A DNA stretch of 64,000 bases. Source: Schistosoma mansoni (lineage: Eukaryota; Platyhelminthes; Trematoda; Strigeidida; Schistosomatidae). The stretch covers positions 1 through 64,000 of the forward strand of contig NW_017386089.1 of the NCBI RefSeq assembly GCF_000237925.1, given 5' to 3'. A program made the position numbers and the translations under genes. This document shows positions 35,935 through 51,279 of the stretch, in pieces; within the stretch, counting starts at the first letter, position 1, and each line of letters begins with the position of its first letter. The notes beneath the pieces are model-generated. The model was given only the letters and a program-made list of their open reading frames with translations. It was not told the DNA's origin and did no database searches.

Positions 35935-38900
35935 GTAATCAATCTTCGAAGTTAATTTTTTCAGTATTAGGCGAGCACACGCAGAATACAGAAGAACACA
36001 AATTAGATTAGCCACATTACCAATTCCAAAAGAATCACCTTTTGTACCAAACTTTGTAAGATCCATATTTTCGATAAAAGTCTACAAGCATTTTGTTGTT
36101 TTCAGATGGTTAGTGATAAGTTAAAACTAACAGTGAGTACAAATGTCACATATATACTTCTGTTTTCCGTAGAAAAACTACAATATTATGAAATCCTATG
36201 TAGAAAGTGGCATAATTCCTCAAATTCAAGATGAATGGTTGCAAAATATTTTGGCGAAAACTCCATCAAAGCTGAAAACTGGAAGAGAATGCAAATTAAA
36301 TGAAATCTTGACAGAAGTTAAAGAACACTTTTTGGAGAGCTTGAGAAAATCTTTGACCTCTCAGACTTTGAAGCGGCCAAATTTACCTCAATTTTTAGAA
36401 GATGAAGTTTTGATCAAGAGGGAAGTTTCAAGGTTTGTTTTGGTATGCTTTTATTGAAAACATGTAGTATAATAAGTTCTCATCAGTCGTGGCATTCCGA
36501 CCATGTTAAGCATAAAAAAGAACTTGTTTCTCAATTAATGATAACATATCACCACATGCAAAAGATTTTGTGTTTGTGCCATCAAGAATTCTCCAATATG
36601 AGGTTAACTAATGTTCTGAAATACAGGTTTGTAAAATACTGGAAATTCTTGACCGTGCTTTTAGAGAATTGGGAGCCATCGATTTTGGTGAACTACGAAC
36701 CCTAATACAAAAAGAGATAGACACAAAGTGTGAATACCTGCTGAAAAATTGGTACCCAAAGGTAGTCAAATTATTCTCAGACAAAACGTCAGTACCAAAG
36801 TTGAAAACAAAAAATCTTGAAAAATTTTTCAATTGTGTTTCAACACTATTATCTATTCAGGTACGAGCTATTTACGTTAATAGAGATGTCCCACAGATTA
36901 AGCAATTCTTACAAAGAAATCTGTTGGAATGGGTTGACATTTTCGACGAAGACCACAAAGAATACCTTCCAACTTTAAAAATGTACCTGACTTATGAGGA
37001 TCAAACCATCCTTTTCTACCCTAGTTCCAGTGATCTTGAAGACTTAGTATTTTCGATTACTGGGTTCATCTCCAATTCTCTTCAGAACGTAAGTTATGAA
37101 AAGAGACAATTGTAGTGTACACTTAGTTTTTTATGGGCGTATATGCTTATTGTAAGGAAAATTGTTCTATGTCTGTTTTCCTAGTATTGGTAAATACTTC
37201 GTTAAAAATATAGAACTTTTGTGGCAATTAACCGCATACTTTAATCCACATTTATATGACCCGAGATTCTCCAGCTACTATTTTATTTTCTGGTATGTAT
37301 TACCAGGCATATATTGTGTTTCTCGATTTGACACTAAATTAGTAATATAGAACTTCAGCTACTCGAACTCGATAAACGACAGTAACCCGTGATTACATTT
37401 TCTGAGATTCTCCTAATTCGCGTGGTAGACAATTGATTCCGAGGTAGTGCTCTTATATAAATCCGTCAATATGGATTAGGTCCTTAAAAATCTTCTATTA
37501 CCTGCTAAATACCATAATTATATCTCCTTACCCAGCCTTTTGGTGTTATTGATATTAGGATCTCTGAACTTTTGTTACCATCACAATGTGCACTGTATAG
37601 TGTTTTTGTTCCCAAGTGGTACTTTGATCTAACTAATTTGGCCTTTCATAAGAGTAAATTGGTAACACCAAGACTGGTCACAAGTGACAACGTTAATTTC
37701 ACCACAAAACGAAAAGTGGTCTTTCGTAATAAAATATTTCCCATTAAGTTGCAGTTAGATTTCCGTGACGAGAAGAAACTGACATAAAATCTAGTCAAGA
37801 TACGCGAACATTGTTGTTCAGTTAGTTGGCTCCATGACATAAAAGGTAAAAAAACACAAACTTTTAATATTGTAAGAATGATGTGTCAAAAGGTTTACAT
37901 GGATAAGTGGCACTATAAGAGACAAGATTTAAGTAGGTCAGAGACCCCATAATGCCATTTGACGCTGCAGCAATATTTACGCATATCAATAATTGGAACA
38001 GGCGAGCAAGCTCCAGTTATTGAAAAAGCATATTGAGTTCAGTATCGCGTCTGGTTTATTGTGCAGTATAACATAATAAGCTGTAGATATACAAGTATAA
38101 AAATACTTGTTTTACTCATTTTAATCTGTTCCGCCATCATTTATGAAACATAAAATGAGAATATGAAGACAATTGCTTTGGGGTTTGGATTTGCAAACAT
38201 TACTGAAAAGAATGATAAAGCACTCTCAACTATTTTCATGCGGATGTTTTCTTTTAGATTTTGAGAATTCAAATGATCTGCTAGATTCAGAAACATGTAA
38301 CAACCAGCCCAAACCTCTTGACCGTCTATTCTCCGATTGTCTTAATACAACAGTATTATTTCTCATTTTAGTTTTTCTCTGACTAAAAATTCACACGACA
38401 CCAATTAATTGTTAACAAAATAGCATTATAATGACAGCACAATTAGCTGCAGTCAAAATTTCAGTAAACTTAATGACCCATTTTCAACTAATCAACTTTA
38501 AAGATTGAATCGTGATTATTGAAGATTCTAATGTATTGTCCTTATAAAATTCAGTATTTTTACTGCTGTAACATTTTTTACTACCATCCGGTGAGATGAA
38601 GAGGGTGGTTAGGGATTGTTAGATGAGCAAGAATGTAAATGTTTGTGACCTTTCTCTGGAAAAAACACTACAGTATACCAACAAACTACTCAAAACTGTT
38701 TGTTTATTTTCCTCACTATCCGCCTTTAGAAGAAATAAGAGGTAATTATATGAAAAACGATGCATGGGATGTGCATAAAAATAGCTCGTCAGTGAAGGGT
38801 AGTTAATTGTCGGACTCTTCATTTATTATTGAGAATTTTGTACTCCAAACGAACAAGTGGTATTGAATGTTATTGTTGTACTCGTTGACTGTGATATGGA

Positions 38901-41900
38901 CTGTTTTATTCAGTGGTCATTTGTGATTATTTATTTAGTAAGAAAACATTTTTGGTTTCATAACAACCTACTGGTAAACGGAAGCACTTCCAGTCGAAAT
39001 TTCTAAATTGCTTACTGATAAATGATGGGTTATACACAGTAAAAAGAAAGCTTTAATCCATACGCCAGTGATAACGGTTACCTAAGACTTTATACATAAA
39101 ACAATTTGTGCAAGGCTTTTCACGGTGATTAAACTGAACCACTGAAAATGTAAACTGAGTTACTCAGTAAAAGGCGAGTAATATAGTCTAAACATTATTC
39201 ACTGAAAGTTAACTCTTTATATCACTGATTGACTAATGCTTAGTACAGACTATTTATGCAAAATTTAAGACAATGTTTGTATCCACATTGTCCTATTGCT
39301 TGCACTTGAAAACGAGGAACCACCATAAGATACAAATGTTTACTATAAACACAAACAAAGTTGACAGAGAGGAATACGTTTGTTACACTAATCAAAGTTC
39401 ACGCCTGTCATGTCGAACAAAAATCCACGCTTGGTTATTGCGAAAAATGTTGACCTGAAGTAATATTACATGGAAAATATGAACTCAATATCATACTGAC
39501 TAAAGTGTTATTCTGGGAACAGAACCAATGTCAAATGCTACCCGGAAAAAAATAATGTTATGCTGAGTGAAATTTTACGTTGAGAATAAAATAATGTCAA
39601 AATAGCGATCTGAAAATAAAAACCTAATTTCAACAAATTCAAAACTCGACAAACGATATAATGCATTGACATTTTGTATTATGCGTTATCCAGTCCTTTT
39701 AATTCTTAAAACAGTATCCAGATTTATTGCACTCTGTGTAGAATCTAATCCAGGTTGTGAAAGCGGTAATGTTTTCTAGTTACTTAAGCCAACAACTATA
39801 AAAGAACTTGGACTAGGGGACATATTACAGCTTGACAAGGAGAATCAGGTCAGTAATAAGGACTTAACACTCTGACATGGATTCGAATCCCATATGGGAC
39901 TAAATTCATTTCAACCCCCCATCAAAGTACAAATTATATTAGTAAATATAGCTTCTTTATAGTTACATGGTTGTTGCAAGTTCCAAGCGATATTTTCGTT
40001 TTGATTGTTATTTATCCTTTGTGTAATTTTATTGTTCAAATTGAACAGATTCAAACAGTTCAAAGCTGGTTAAATTCATCACCAATTCCAATGTATATAG
40101 AAACAAAAATTCCGTCTGATGTTTATGAAATATGTAAACAAAAATTAAAAGAAGCTTTAAAGCGTTTTTTTGAAGTCCCACAACAATATTTAACTAAGGT
40201 TATTGGTAGGNNNNNNNNNNNNNNNNNNNNNNNNNNNNNNNNNNNNNNNNNNNNNNNNNNNNNNNNNNNNNNNNNNNNNNNNNNNNNNNNNNNNNNNNNN
40301 NNNNNNNNNNNNNNNNNNNNNNNNNNNNNNNNNNNNNNNNNNNNNNNNNNNNNNNNNNNNNNNNNNNNNNNNNNNNNNNNNNNNNNNNNNNNNNNNNNNN
40401 NNNNNNNNNNTTCCTAGTATTGGTAAATATTTCGTTAAAAATATAGAACTTTTGTGGCAATAAACCGCATACTTTAATCCACATTTATATGACCCGAGAT
40501 TCTCCAGCTACTATTTTATTTTCTGGTATGTATTACCAGGCATATATTGTGTTTCTCGATTTGACACTAAATTAGTAATATAGAACTTCAGCTACTCGAA
40601 CTCGATAAACGACAGTAACCCGTGATTACATTTTCTGAGATTCTCCTAATTCGCGTGGTAGACAATTGATTCCGAGGTAGTGCTCTTATATAAATCCGTC
40701 AATATGGATTAGGTCCTTAAAAATCTTCTATTACCTGCTAAATCCCATAATTATATCTCCTTACCCAGCTTTTTGGTGTTATTGATATTAGGATCTCTGG
40801 ACTTTTGTTACCATCACAATGTGCACTGTATAGTGTTTTTGCTCCCAAGTGGTACTTTGATCTAACTAATTTGGCCTTTCATAAGAGTAAATTGGTAACG
40901 CCAAGACTGGTCACCAGTGATAACGTTAATTTCACAACAAAACGAAAAGCTGAGTCTTTCGTAAAAAAATATTTCCCATTAAGTTGCAGTTAGATTTCCG
41001 TGACGAGAAGAAACTGGCATAAAATCTAGTCAAGATAAGCGAACATTGTTGTTCAGTTAGTTGGCTCTATGACATAAAGGGTAAAAAAACACAAACTTTT
41101 AATATTGTAAGAATGATGTGTCAAAAGGTTTACATGGATAAGTGGCACTATAAGAGACAAGATTTAAGTAGGTCAGAGACCCCATAATGCCATTTGACGC
41201 TGCAGCAATATTTACGCATATCAATAATTGGAACAGGCGAGCAAGCTCCAGTTATTGAAAAAGCATATTGAGTTCAGTATCTCGTCTGGTTTATTGTGCA
41301 ATATAACATAATAAGCTGTAGATATACAAGTATAAAAATACTTGTTTTACTCATTTTAATCTGTTCCGCCATCATTCATGAAACATCAAATGAGAATATG
41401 AAGACAATTGTTTTGGGGTTTGGATTTGCAAACATTACTGAAAAGAATGATAAAGCACTCTCAACTATTTTCATACGGATGTTTTCTTTTAGATTTTGAG
41501 AATTCAAATGATCTGCCAGATTCAGAAACATGTAATAACCAGCCTAAACCTCTTGACCGTCTATTCTCCGACCGTCTTAATACAACAGTATTATTTCTCA
41601 TTTTAGTTTTTCTCTGACTAAACGTTCACACGACACCAATTAATTGTTAACAAAATAGCATTATAATGACAGCACAATTAGCTGTAGTCAAAATTTCAAT
41701 AAACTTAATGACCCATTTTCAACTAATCAACTTTGAAGATTGAATCATGATTATTGAAGATTCTAATGTATTGTCCTTATAAAATTCAGTATTTTTACTG
41801 CTGTAACATTTCTTACTACCATCCAGTGAAATGAAGAGAGTGGTTAGGGATTGTTAGATGAGCAAGAATGTAAATGTTTGTGACCTTTCTCTGGAAAAAC

Positions 41901-44900
41901 ACTACAGTATACCAACAAACTACTCAAAACTGTTTGTTTATTTTCTTCACTATCTGCCTTTAGAAGAAATAAGAGGTAATTATATGAAAAACGATGAATG
42001 GGATGTGCATAAAAATAGCTCGTCAGTGAAGGGTAGTTAATTGTCGGACTCTTCATTTATTATTGAGAATTTTGTACTCCAAACGAACAAGTGGTATTGA
42101 ATGTTATTGTTGTACTCGTTGACTGTGATATGGACTGTTTTATTCAGTGGTCATTTGTGATTATTTATTTAGTAAGAAAACATTTTTGGTTTCATAACAA
42201 CCTACTGGTAAACGGAAGCACTTCCAGTCGAAATTTCTAAATTGCTTACTGATAAATGATGGGTTATACACAGTAAAAAGAAAGCTTTAATCCATACGCC
42301 AGTGATAACGGTTACCTAAGACTTTATACATAAAACAATTTGTGCAAGGCTTTTCACGGTGATTAAACTGAACCACTGAAAATGTAAACTGAGTTACTCA
42401 GTAAAAGGCGAGTAATATAGTCTAAACATTATTCACTGAAAGTTAACTCTTTATATCACTGATTGACTAATGCTTAGTACAGACTATTTATGCAAAATTT
42501 AAGACAATGTTTGTATCCACATTGTCCTATTGCTTGCACTTGAAAACGAGGAACCACCATAAGATACAAATGTTTACTATAAACACAAACAAAGTTGACA
42601 GAGAGGAATACGTTTGTTACACTAATCAAAGTTCACGCCTGTCATGTCGAACAAAAATCCACGCTTGGTTATTGCGAAAAATGTTGACCTGAAGTAATAT
42701 TACATGGAAAATATGAACTCAATATCATACTGACTAAAGTGTTATTCTGGGAACAGAACCAATGTCAAATGCTACCCGGAAAAAAATAATGTTATGCTGA
42801 GTGAAATTTTACGTTGAGAATAAAATAATGTCAAAATAGCGATCTGAAAATAAAAACCTAATTTCAACAAATTCAAAACTCGACAAACGATATAATGCAT
42901 TGACATTTTGTATTATGCGTTATCCAGTCCTTTTAATTCTTAAAACAGTATCCAGATTTATTGCACTCTGTGTAGATCTAATCCCAGTGTGAAAAGCGGT
43001 ATGTTCTCTAGTTACTTGAGCCACAACTATCAAAGACTTGGACTAAGGACATATTACAGCTTGACANNNNNNNNNNNNNNNNNNNNNNNNNNNNNNNNNN
43101 NNNNNNNNNNNNNNNNNNNNNNNNNNNNNNNNNNNNNNNNNNNNNNNNNNNNNNNNNNNNNNNNNNNNNNNNNNNNNNNNNNNNNNNNNNNNNNNNNNNN
43201 NNNNNNNNNNNNNNNNNNNNNNNNNNNNNNNNNNNNNNNNNNNNNNNNNNNNNNNNNNNNNNNNNNTTGCAAGTTCCAAGCGATATTTTCGTTTTTATTG
43301 TTATTTATCCTTTGTGTAATTTTATTGTTCAAATTGAACAGATTCAAACAGTTCAAAGCTGGTTAAATTCATCACCAATTCCAATGTATATAGAAACAAA
43401 AATTCCGTCTGATGTTTATGAAATATGTAAACAAAAATTAAAAGAAGCTGTAAAGCGTTATTTTGAAGTACCACAACAATATTTAACTAAGGTTATTGGT
43501 AGGTTTCTTCAGGCTAAGTTCAATTGTTCTATATTTGCTTTATAGTTGAACCATATTCATTTATATTTGATGGTAAAGAAGCTAAGAAGGTCGAAGAATT
43601 TCTAGGAAGTAACAAACAATTTAAAGAATACTGTGAAGTACGTTGAATCATTATTATATTTAAATTAATTTAACAAAAACACAGAAAATGTATACTTATA
43701 AGAGTTGGTATTACTTTATTAATATTGCTTTCTCATTTTACTGTGAATATCAGTACTGTGATGTATGTAAGTCCAGCTGAAGAGATCTGAACAGAAACAA
43801 AAACATGAATCTTTAATTTCATTGCTATTCGTTAGTCAAAATGTAATTGAAAGTAGCACTATTATCTAGTGCGTGATAGAGATGAGAGCGATTATATGTA
43901 GGTGAAAGTAAACAGTTACAATATAGCGAAAGCTGTTTGAAGCTTTCTTAAGCCTTACAAGTTCACCGTCAATCGATTGCTCAATAAGAACATTCCTGAG
44001 GCTGACTACTTGCACACATGAAAGGTGTTAAGACAAGAAATAATGGCTGTGATCAGTTATTTCATAGTATTTATGAACTTTAGAAGTGTAATTTAAAGTC
44101 ATTTTATATCTCCCATATTTCATATTCAGTTTAGTTAGATTTAGTAGATAATAGATGCATTATAATATTAAGCATGATAATAGGAAATAACTTTATTTGT
44201 TTGTTTCTGTCCATTCTATAGTACATAAATAAATTGCATGATTTAGCAAATGAAGTGATGAATTTACCAAATACCGAATATTTTGATTTAATACAACTTG
44301 ATTGTGGAGATGTTAAAATTGGTCTATACAAAGAATGTTATCGATTGGCGAACTTATTGTTAGATCGAGTAGTTTCAGATTTCACACGAAATAATGATGA
44401 GTATGTAAAATGTGTTCAAAATATTTGTCCTTTGGTCAATTACTGATATTGGATGTTTTATAATATATGACTATGTCATCTAAAATTTTCGGTTCTTTGT
44501 AGCTGACGACTATAAAATATTGGCACATGAAGCATAATGGGCAGTCTGTTTTTTATAAGAAAAACATTGAAAGTATTTTCATTTAAAGGTGTAATTTGTC
44601 AATTCATGCATAAAATACGGTTCTAGAAGGATTAATTTGTATCCGTTGTAGTAGTGCTTAGAGTAACTATGCGAACTATTTCTAAAAATAATACTGATCG
44701 TTTCAAAAAGCTCAGTGACCTGTTTTGAAAATGAAATAAGTATAGCAAATTTCTGAAAAGGATTTATGTCTATAGTTTTTAACTATCAGTGGAATTACTT
44801 GGTAACAGTTATATAAATAAGTTTTTTAACGCTATATCCCGTCAGCATGTTTGATTATTATCTTTTGAAACTGGAACTTATCCTTTCCTTAGAAGTGGGT

Positions 44901-47900
44901 GTTAACTTCAGTCATGTTTACTTCAAGGCTCAAACAAAGTGATACATAATGCATTTTGTTCAGCCTTAGGTGTCTAATTTCCATATCTTTAAACCATAAT
45001 CACTAATTATTTGTGCAAGTTATAAACGTTTTTCCTTAGCGAATTCCTGACACTAGAAAATTTAGCTGATTAACATGGGAAAAATTGTTTTTGGTGAAAT
45101 AGACAGATTTATGCATTATTTCCCATCCAGTAATGTTAAGATTTGTATTCATTTTCCCTTCTTATCAATTTTTTGTTTTTCTTTTTAACTGTAAATTATG
45201 CTTTGGTCTGTTTTTAGTATATATGTTGTTTAACCTATTTCCATCTACCACTACACCATTTTAGTGCTTGTATACAATCATACTTTCTTCATATTACTCG
45301 ATCAGAATTCTATGAACACTTACTTATTTGCTTATGCCTGTTATCCCTTGTGAAGGAGCATAGACCGCCCATCAGGATTTTCCATCGAGCTCTGTCTTGG
45401 ACAATCTTTCCCAGTTGTCTAAAGTCTCTGTTCTTTCTTTTGTTGTCTTCTTCTGACTGCCGATTCAATGTGTTCCTTGGTCATTCTCTTTTGCTTTTCC
45501 TACCAGGATTTCAAGTTAGTGCTTCTATGTCATATACACTTCCAACGTCTTTTCCTAGTTTCCTCTTCAGCTGGAAGCTGATTTCTTGTCTCTCACAGTA
45601 GGCTGTTGTTGATGGTATCCGTCCAACAAACAATGAATATCTTCGGTAGACAAACATTTAGAAATACCTGTACCTTTTCAGTGATGGTTATGGTAGTTCT
45701 CGAAGTTTTATCTCCGTAAAATAGAACTGTCTTGACATTCATATTGAAGATTTTGACTTTGATGTTGGCTGACAGTTGTTTTGAGTTCCATATGTTAATC
45801 AACCTTAGGAATGCTGCTCTTTACATTGTCAATCCTTTCCTCATGGATATTAGTGGGATCAAAATCATCTGTGTAAAATAATGTAATATGATAGATCATT
45901 CATTTCATAACATATATTTCCAAGTTTCACACTAAGAATACGAATTGAGTGCAGCTAAATTTGAAAATAAACGTTTTTGATTTACTTAACTGATACCACA
46001 TTAAATGCATAAAGAGACCCTGATGATTATCTGATTGAGAATTCCGTGGAAAAGATTGTAATGAAATTTTTGTTTTGAAATAGTCTCCACATCACAATCA
46101 TACATAATTCCTAAATTCAATATATATATATTGGCGATATGGAATACATGATGTTTAAACTTATTAACATATCTTATCCTTTTCAAATAATAAAGAATCT
46201 GTGCAACATTCGAAGAAATTCGAAATCGCTGTCATACAATACCACAAAATAGTGAAGAATTAATTGATATGATTCAATATATGGAAGAAGCTCGATGTCA
46301 GGGTATGATTCGTATGACCGAGAAGATTTCAGTGAGTAAACTTAGTATTTTAACGGGCTTTTGATGAGATCTGTTGTTCAGTATCAAATAGATAGTTTGT
46401 TACTATGACTATATTTTTCGAAATCATTATTTATCCAAATTTCTATCAAAATGGGAAGTTATTTTTGTTCTATTCCTTATTCGTGCATTACTCATTTGAT
46501 TTGATGAATCACTACGGGAACTAAATAAACCTTACACTTTTCTGATAAGTTCTGAGAACCGTAATGAGAACCAAGTTATTTAACACTTATTTTGAATACA
46601 TTAAAGATAACAAGGAAACATAAAGAATTCATATCATTTTATGGGTTCTCTAACCTTATTACAGTCTTCTTCGTGTAGATCACCAATGTAGACGATCTGT
46701 GTGAATGATCGACAGCCTACTCAAGCTGAACGAAAATGGCGTAACCTTCCAGCTTACTCCGAGGTCACACCATACGGTTAATATCTAAAGTGGATTACCC
46801 TTTAGTCGTATCCAGGTACTATGTCTACTTTGATGACTGTACAGCACAAATAGCGTCATTAAAGAATTATATTAAGAAGAGTAAGTAAAAGAAATAAAGT
46901 TCGACCAGTGGCGCATGCGCCTGTCCATGGCGTGCATTTGAATAATGTGTATTGGTTGTCCATGAATATGAAAAGAATCGCTGAACTGTTTTATAGTTAG
47001 TGACCTGATTGCCAAATGAGTTGGCTAGGTACCAATGATATTTCACAGGCTCTACATTGGTACTGTAAGATAATACAACAACCGAAATGACAAGGATTTT
47101 CAGCACGTGTATTTACTCATGTAACATCATTTGAAGACAAACTTTAAAGACAAAATCGGTTAAATTGATAAGGTTGTTCGCTTAATTATTGTATAATTTC
47201 GGAGTAATTTGAATACGTTTTAGAAATTGTAAGCGTAAAAATCATTCATTTAACAGAAAGATGAATAAAATGGTAGTGAGCTAAATGAAGATTTAATAAA
47301 ATATTAAAAATAATAGCCATAGTTTAATGAATGAGAACACTAGTTGGGGACAATCGAGTGCATTTAGACACAATTTATAGACTATCTCACTAAATTCTGT
47401 TAACCATACAGCAAACGGTTAATTTGCAAAATAACAATCAATTGTCTTAATCTTCACTGTTCCTCCTGTAAATATCAATCCATCTTCTCTAATTTCGTTG
47501 CTCATGCATTTTCGTACTGATTGCACTTCATTTCAGTTCATTCCTTATCGGTCTTCTGCCAAAATACATTCTATGTCTGACCATCGCCATATATACTACT
47601 TATATGAATATAAGTAGACAAATGTCATCAAAAACAACAATTTATGATCGTGCTAAACTGATAGCTGTTACAAAGAATCGTATATTCAATCACAAAATGA
47701 GTTTAAACGAAGATGAATGAAATAAAACTGAGCTAATAGTTTATTGTAATAAAATAAACTAATAAACTCATAAGTAAACAAAATATGATTCCAGTTAAAA
47801 TTAACAGCAGTTCTTAACGGAAAATATTTCCTCTAACTAATGAACTTACTCATTCTGTCAAATCGTTTCCATTAGTTAGTTTACCCATAAGTCTGTTTTA

Positions 47901-50900
47901 AAGCAGATATGTATTATGGTTATCAATAGTGTTTAAAAATCTTCTCTCTTGGGGCTCCAACAAATCTTGTGTTCGAAGTAGTATATTCAACCCTTCATAC
48001 TACTATGCTCCTAAATACTCTTACAATAATAAGATATCATTCAATCATTTATTCTTCCTTCTCATTTACTTTATGTTCGTTAAGTGATCAGTTAACTGTT
48101 TCATTTTATAAAATTTTTCAAGTTACAGTCTTTTATTAGCCTTCAGATCGTTTCCAAATATCTTACGAGTTATTCAAATTTTTAGACTATCGGTTAAAGA
48201 AAACAAATTTGGATCTCTTTACGTATGTAGATATAGCATGAATAACATTTAAATCTCTGAACTTATGTTAACCTTGGATAGTTTTTATGTTCAGTGCTTG
48301 TTTAATATGTATCTACAACCTTCGACCATCCATTTACATCTCAAAGTGTGTTCTGCAATCCGCACTATCTCCTCATCTGGTCTTCAAATGTTCTGTCTGC
48401 ACCGTACTTTTGACATACTGGAGCACTTCTCTATGTTTTCCGACTGTGACAGCTTCGACACCATGTTCCACTACATACTATTCACAAGTAATCTTGTCAG
48501 TAGTATTCACCGCATTACTACCTCATTTCTATAAATCTTCCATGTTTATTTTCAAGTGTCGATTCCGTGAGTACATGATGATGTGAAAGAAAAATTATAA
48601 TAGTAACAATAAAAGATTGTGTCTGTGCAAACGAAATACCATTCAAAGGTAATAAGTTAGCAACAGATTATAATGTGAATAAAGATAATTAAAAGAACTT
48701 GCGTCCCTCAGAAAAACATTGGGTAAAAACAGTTATCCAAGTCACGAAAGAACGTGGAGACGAAGAATACGGCAATTCCCTTTCAAAGAAATATGACGAA
48801 ATGAATGTGCAATTCAAAAGTGAGCAAAATCATGTTTTTAAGAATCGACTGTCGATAGCTGTAAAAATAACATCCTATGCGCAAAAACTGCCACTAATGG
48901 CTAGTAAAAACGTGTTTTCTGTATCCGTGGAGCTCAAGCTTTATTCCCCTGTATAGGCAACTATCAGTTCACCTGCTCTGGTAGAGCGAGGTACATAGAC
49001 CTTAGCCAGCACTTGCTTTGAACTAGATGTATGTAAGATATAAGAACTGTCAGTTTTACAATAGATTATTATGTGTTAACTAACCATGAATATTCTTTCG
49101 AATAGCTTACTGAATTTTTCTTTTCTTTTAGTTAACTATGGAATATTTAAACTATTTACTCGATGTATATTTCTTTGATCCAGAGGAACTAGCAAAAAAC
49201 AGTGCTGTATTGACATGGAAAACACGAATTATTCCTGAATTTGACGCAAATGATAAAGTAAATATTATCAGTTTTCAATTATATAAAAGTATCCAGTATC
49301 ATGTTATGTAGTTTAAAGTCTATTAAAAAAATTGGAATGTGACCAGTAGACCAAATGAATTCCCATTATGTTATACTTAATTTTATGTTATTATGATTGG
49401 AGACAGTGATTAAAAGGTCATGAGTGTTGGTTTCTTGTCTACTAACATTCATCAATAAAACATATCTACCCAATTAAAGTGATTTATTTCCCATGTAGGA
49501 TTCCAAGTATTATCAAAGAGTGTCATAGTTCGAGGTGCTGTGTTTGCTATTAATTCCTCTTATGACTAAGAAGTTTACAACCATTAATTACTAAAAACTA
49601 ATCAATTGATGTGATTTAAATGCTTATTGACCAAAAAAATGAAATTCTGAAAAATTATTTTCAGTTACAAGAACGAATGCGTGCAGTCGGCGAAGCAGCT
49701 GTTGTAGCAAAACGTGAAAAATTAATCGCTGAATTGAACCGATTGAAAAATCGTGTTGATGAATTTAATGACTATGGAGAAGTAGATGCTGAAATGCAAA
49801 ATCAATATGTTCAAGATGTTCGGGGAGTTTTAAAACGTCTTCAAGATGCAGAAAATGAAAAAATGTGGATTAATAAAGAAGAAGATTTATACAAACTCCA
49901 GATTAGTAATTATCCTGAAGTGGAAGAGATTCGAAATTTAGCAGAACCTTTTCTTAGATTATTTACTACTGTAGTTAAGTATTCCAAATCAGAAAGACGG
50001 TAAGTAAAGTGTTTTGATGTGAAAAAGATTTGATGTATATTTGAAATTTATTAACTTAACATTTCATCATAAAATTTTAATTCAGTTGTCATGTTATGGC
50101 GTAATGTTTATACAGGGATACAGATATGATCAGCACAGAACCTGGAAGTGATGCACGTTGACCCGTTTTGCAACTCCAAATTTGCACGGAGATGAAAATA
50201 ACAAAATGAACAGTAAAATAGATATGTATAGAGTAATAGGAACGATCATAAGAGAGACTGAACATTGAGAAACAGTTTAAGGAGATCGAGTGGAAATATT
50301 TGTAAAAAGCTATACTGGAATTCAACATCTAAGGTAATACATAGAATGAATTCACGAGTGATTCTGATCCATGTAAACTAAAGTATTTAAATGTTGATGG
50401 AAGCTATCAAGCAGGCTACAACCAATTGGTTTACATTTACCAACACAACTCAGACCATTAGTCCATGATTTCATAGACTGATACCATGTCTTCGTTTAGC
50501 TGTCCCTAAGTTTCTCTTAACACACTTCTGCACTAACGACCATGATTCTAAGACTTCATTACCATAAATTAAATGAAATACTATTCCGTAATGTCTGACT
50601 ATTTATTATTACGTTTTGAAAAGTAGAAGTTCATAAACCTAAGTAAACTTGTTGTTCGAGAATAGTAGATAGATTGTTTAAAAAACTGTAATTTCTCATG
50701 GCATTCCCAATTGAAACTTACCTCCTTTGGGATGTTATTTTTGTGGTCGTTATCTGAAATATTCATAACATCAACTTGATTTATGTTTGAAAATGTAATA
50801 TTATTATAGAAATAACAGACAAGTACTTTATATTCAATAAACCTTTTCAATATTCAAAATCTAGTTGGCTTTATGGTGAATTTGATAAATTAAACGCTGA

Positions 50901-51243
50901 GGCAATCGATGCTGAAGTAGAAGAATATTGGCGTGAACTATACAAACTTCAGAAACTTTTCACAGCGAAATATAAAAAAATGACTATGGAGGCAGATGAA
51001 AGAAATAGAGAACGAAAAAGACGACGTCGTTTGGCAAGTATAGACACAGGTACAACAGTTTCAGAAGTTGTGACAAAGGAAGATGTTACTAAGATAGTTG
51101 AACAGGAAGACGATGAAATGGAAGAAGTTAAACCGCCTGCAGCTTTAAATATAATTAAAGATGTTCAAAATCAAATGAAAAAATTTAAGGTGAAACTTTT
51201 ACCACTTAAAATTGATCTATTTTAGAATGGAAATTTATCATTC

Positions 51244-51279
<36 letters not shown>

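Larger units (their letters stand above)
40411..43502 (+). repeat. 3.2-kb tandem duplication, copy 2
   Basis: Second copy, from the gap to just past exon 7. It contains another gap (43067-43266) where copy 1 has only 136 bases of sequence, which shows that the gap length is nominal. Confidence 0.97.
46332..49131 (+). other. Dynein intron 10
   Basis: 2,800 nt, filled with repeat B (46690-47100), repeat A (47333-47620), repeat C (48280-48490) and an unexplained open frame (48693-48956). Confidence 0.7.

Noticed and set aside
36600-36670. Apparent frame change in the dynein gene between the FSNMRLTNV and GAIDFGELR blocks
   Set aside because: A 38-nt intron (36627-36664, GTTTGT to TTTTAG) joins the two frames in phase and gives the spacing expected for DNAH12, so no mutation is needed.
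37185-37350. Possible exon after TTTTCCTAG ([20 protein letters not shown] frame)
   Set aside because: Exon 6 joins exon 7 directly with matching homology and phase; this segment has no counterpart in dynein and lacks a good donor.
39850-39900. tRNA-like B box (GATTCGAATCCC) in dynein intron 6
   Set aside because: Isolated match without an A box or acceptor stem; a short SINE relic at most, and its partner in the second copy falls in a gap.
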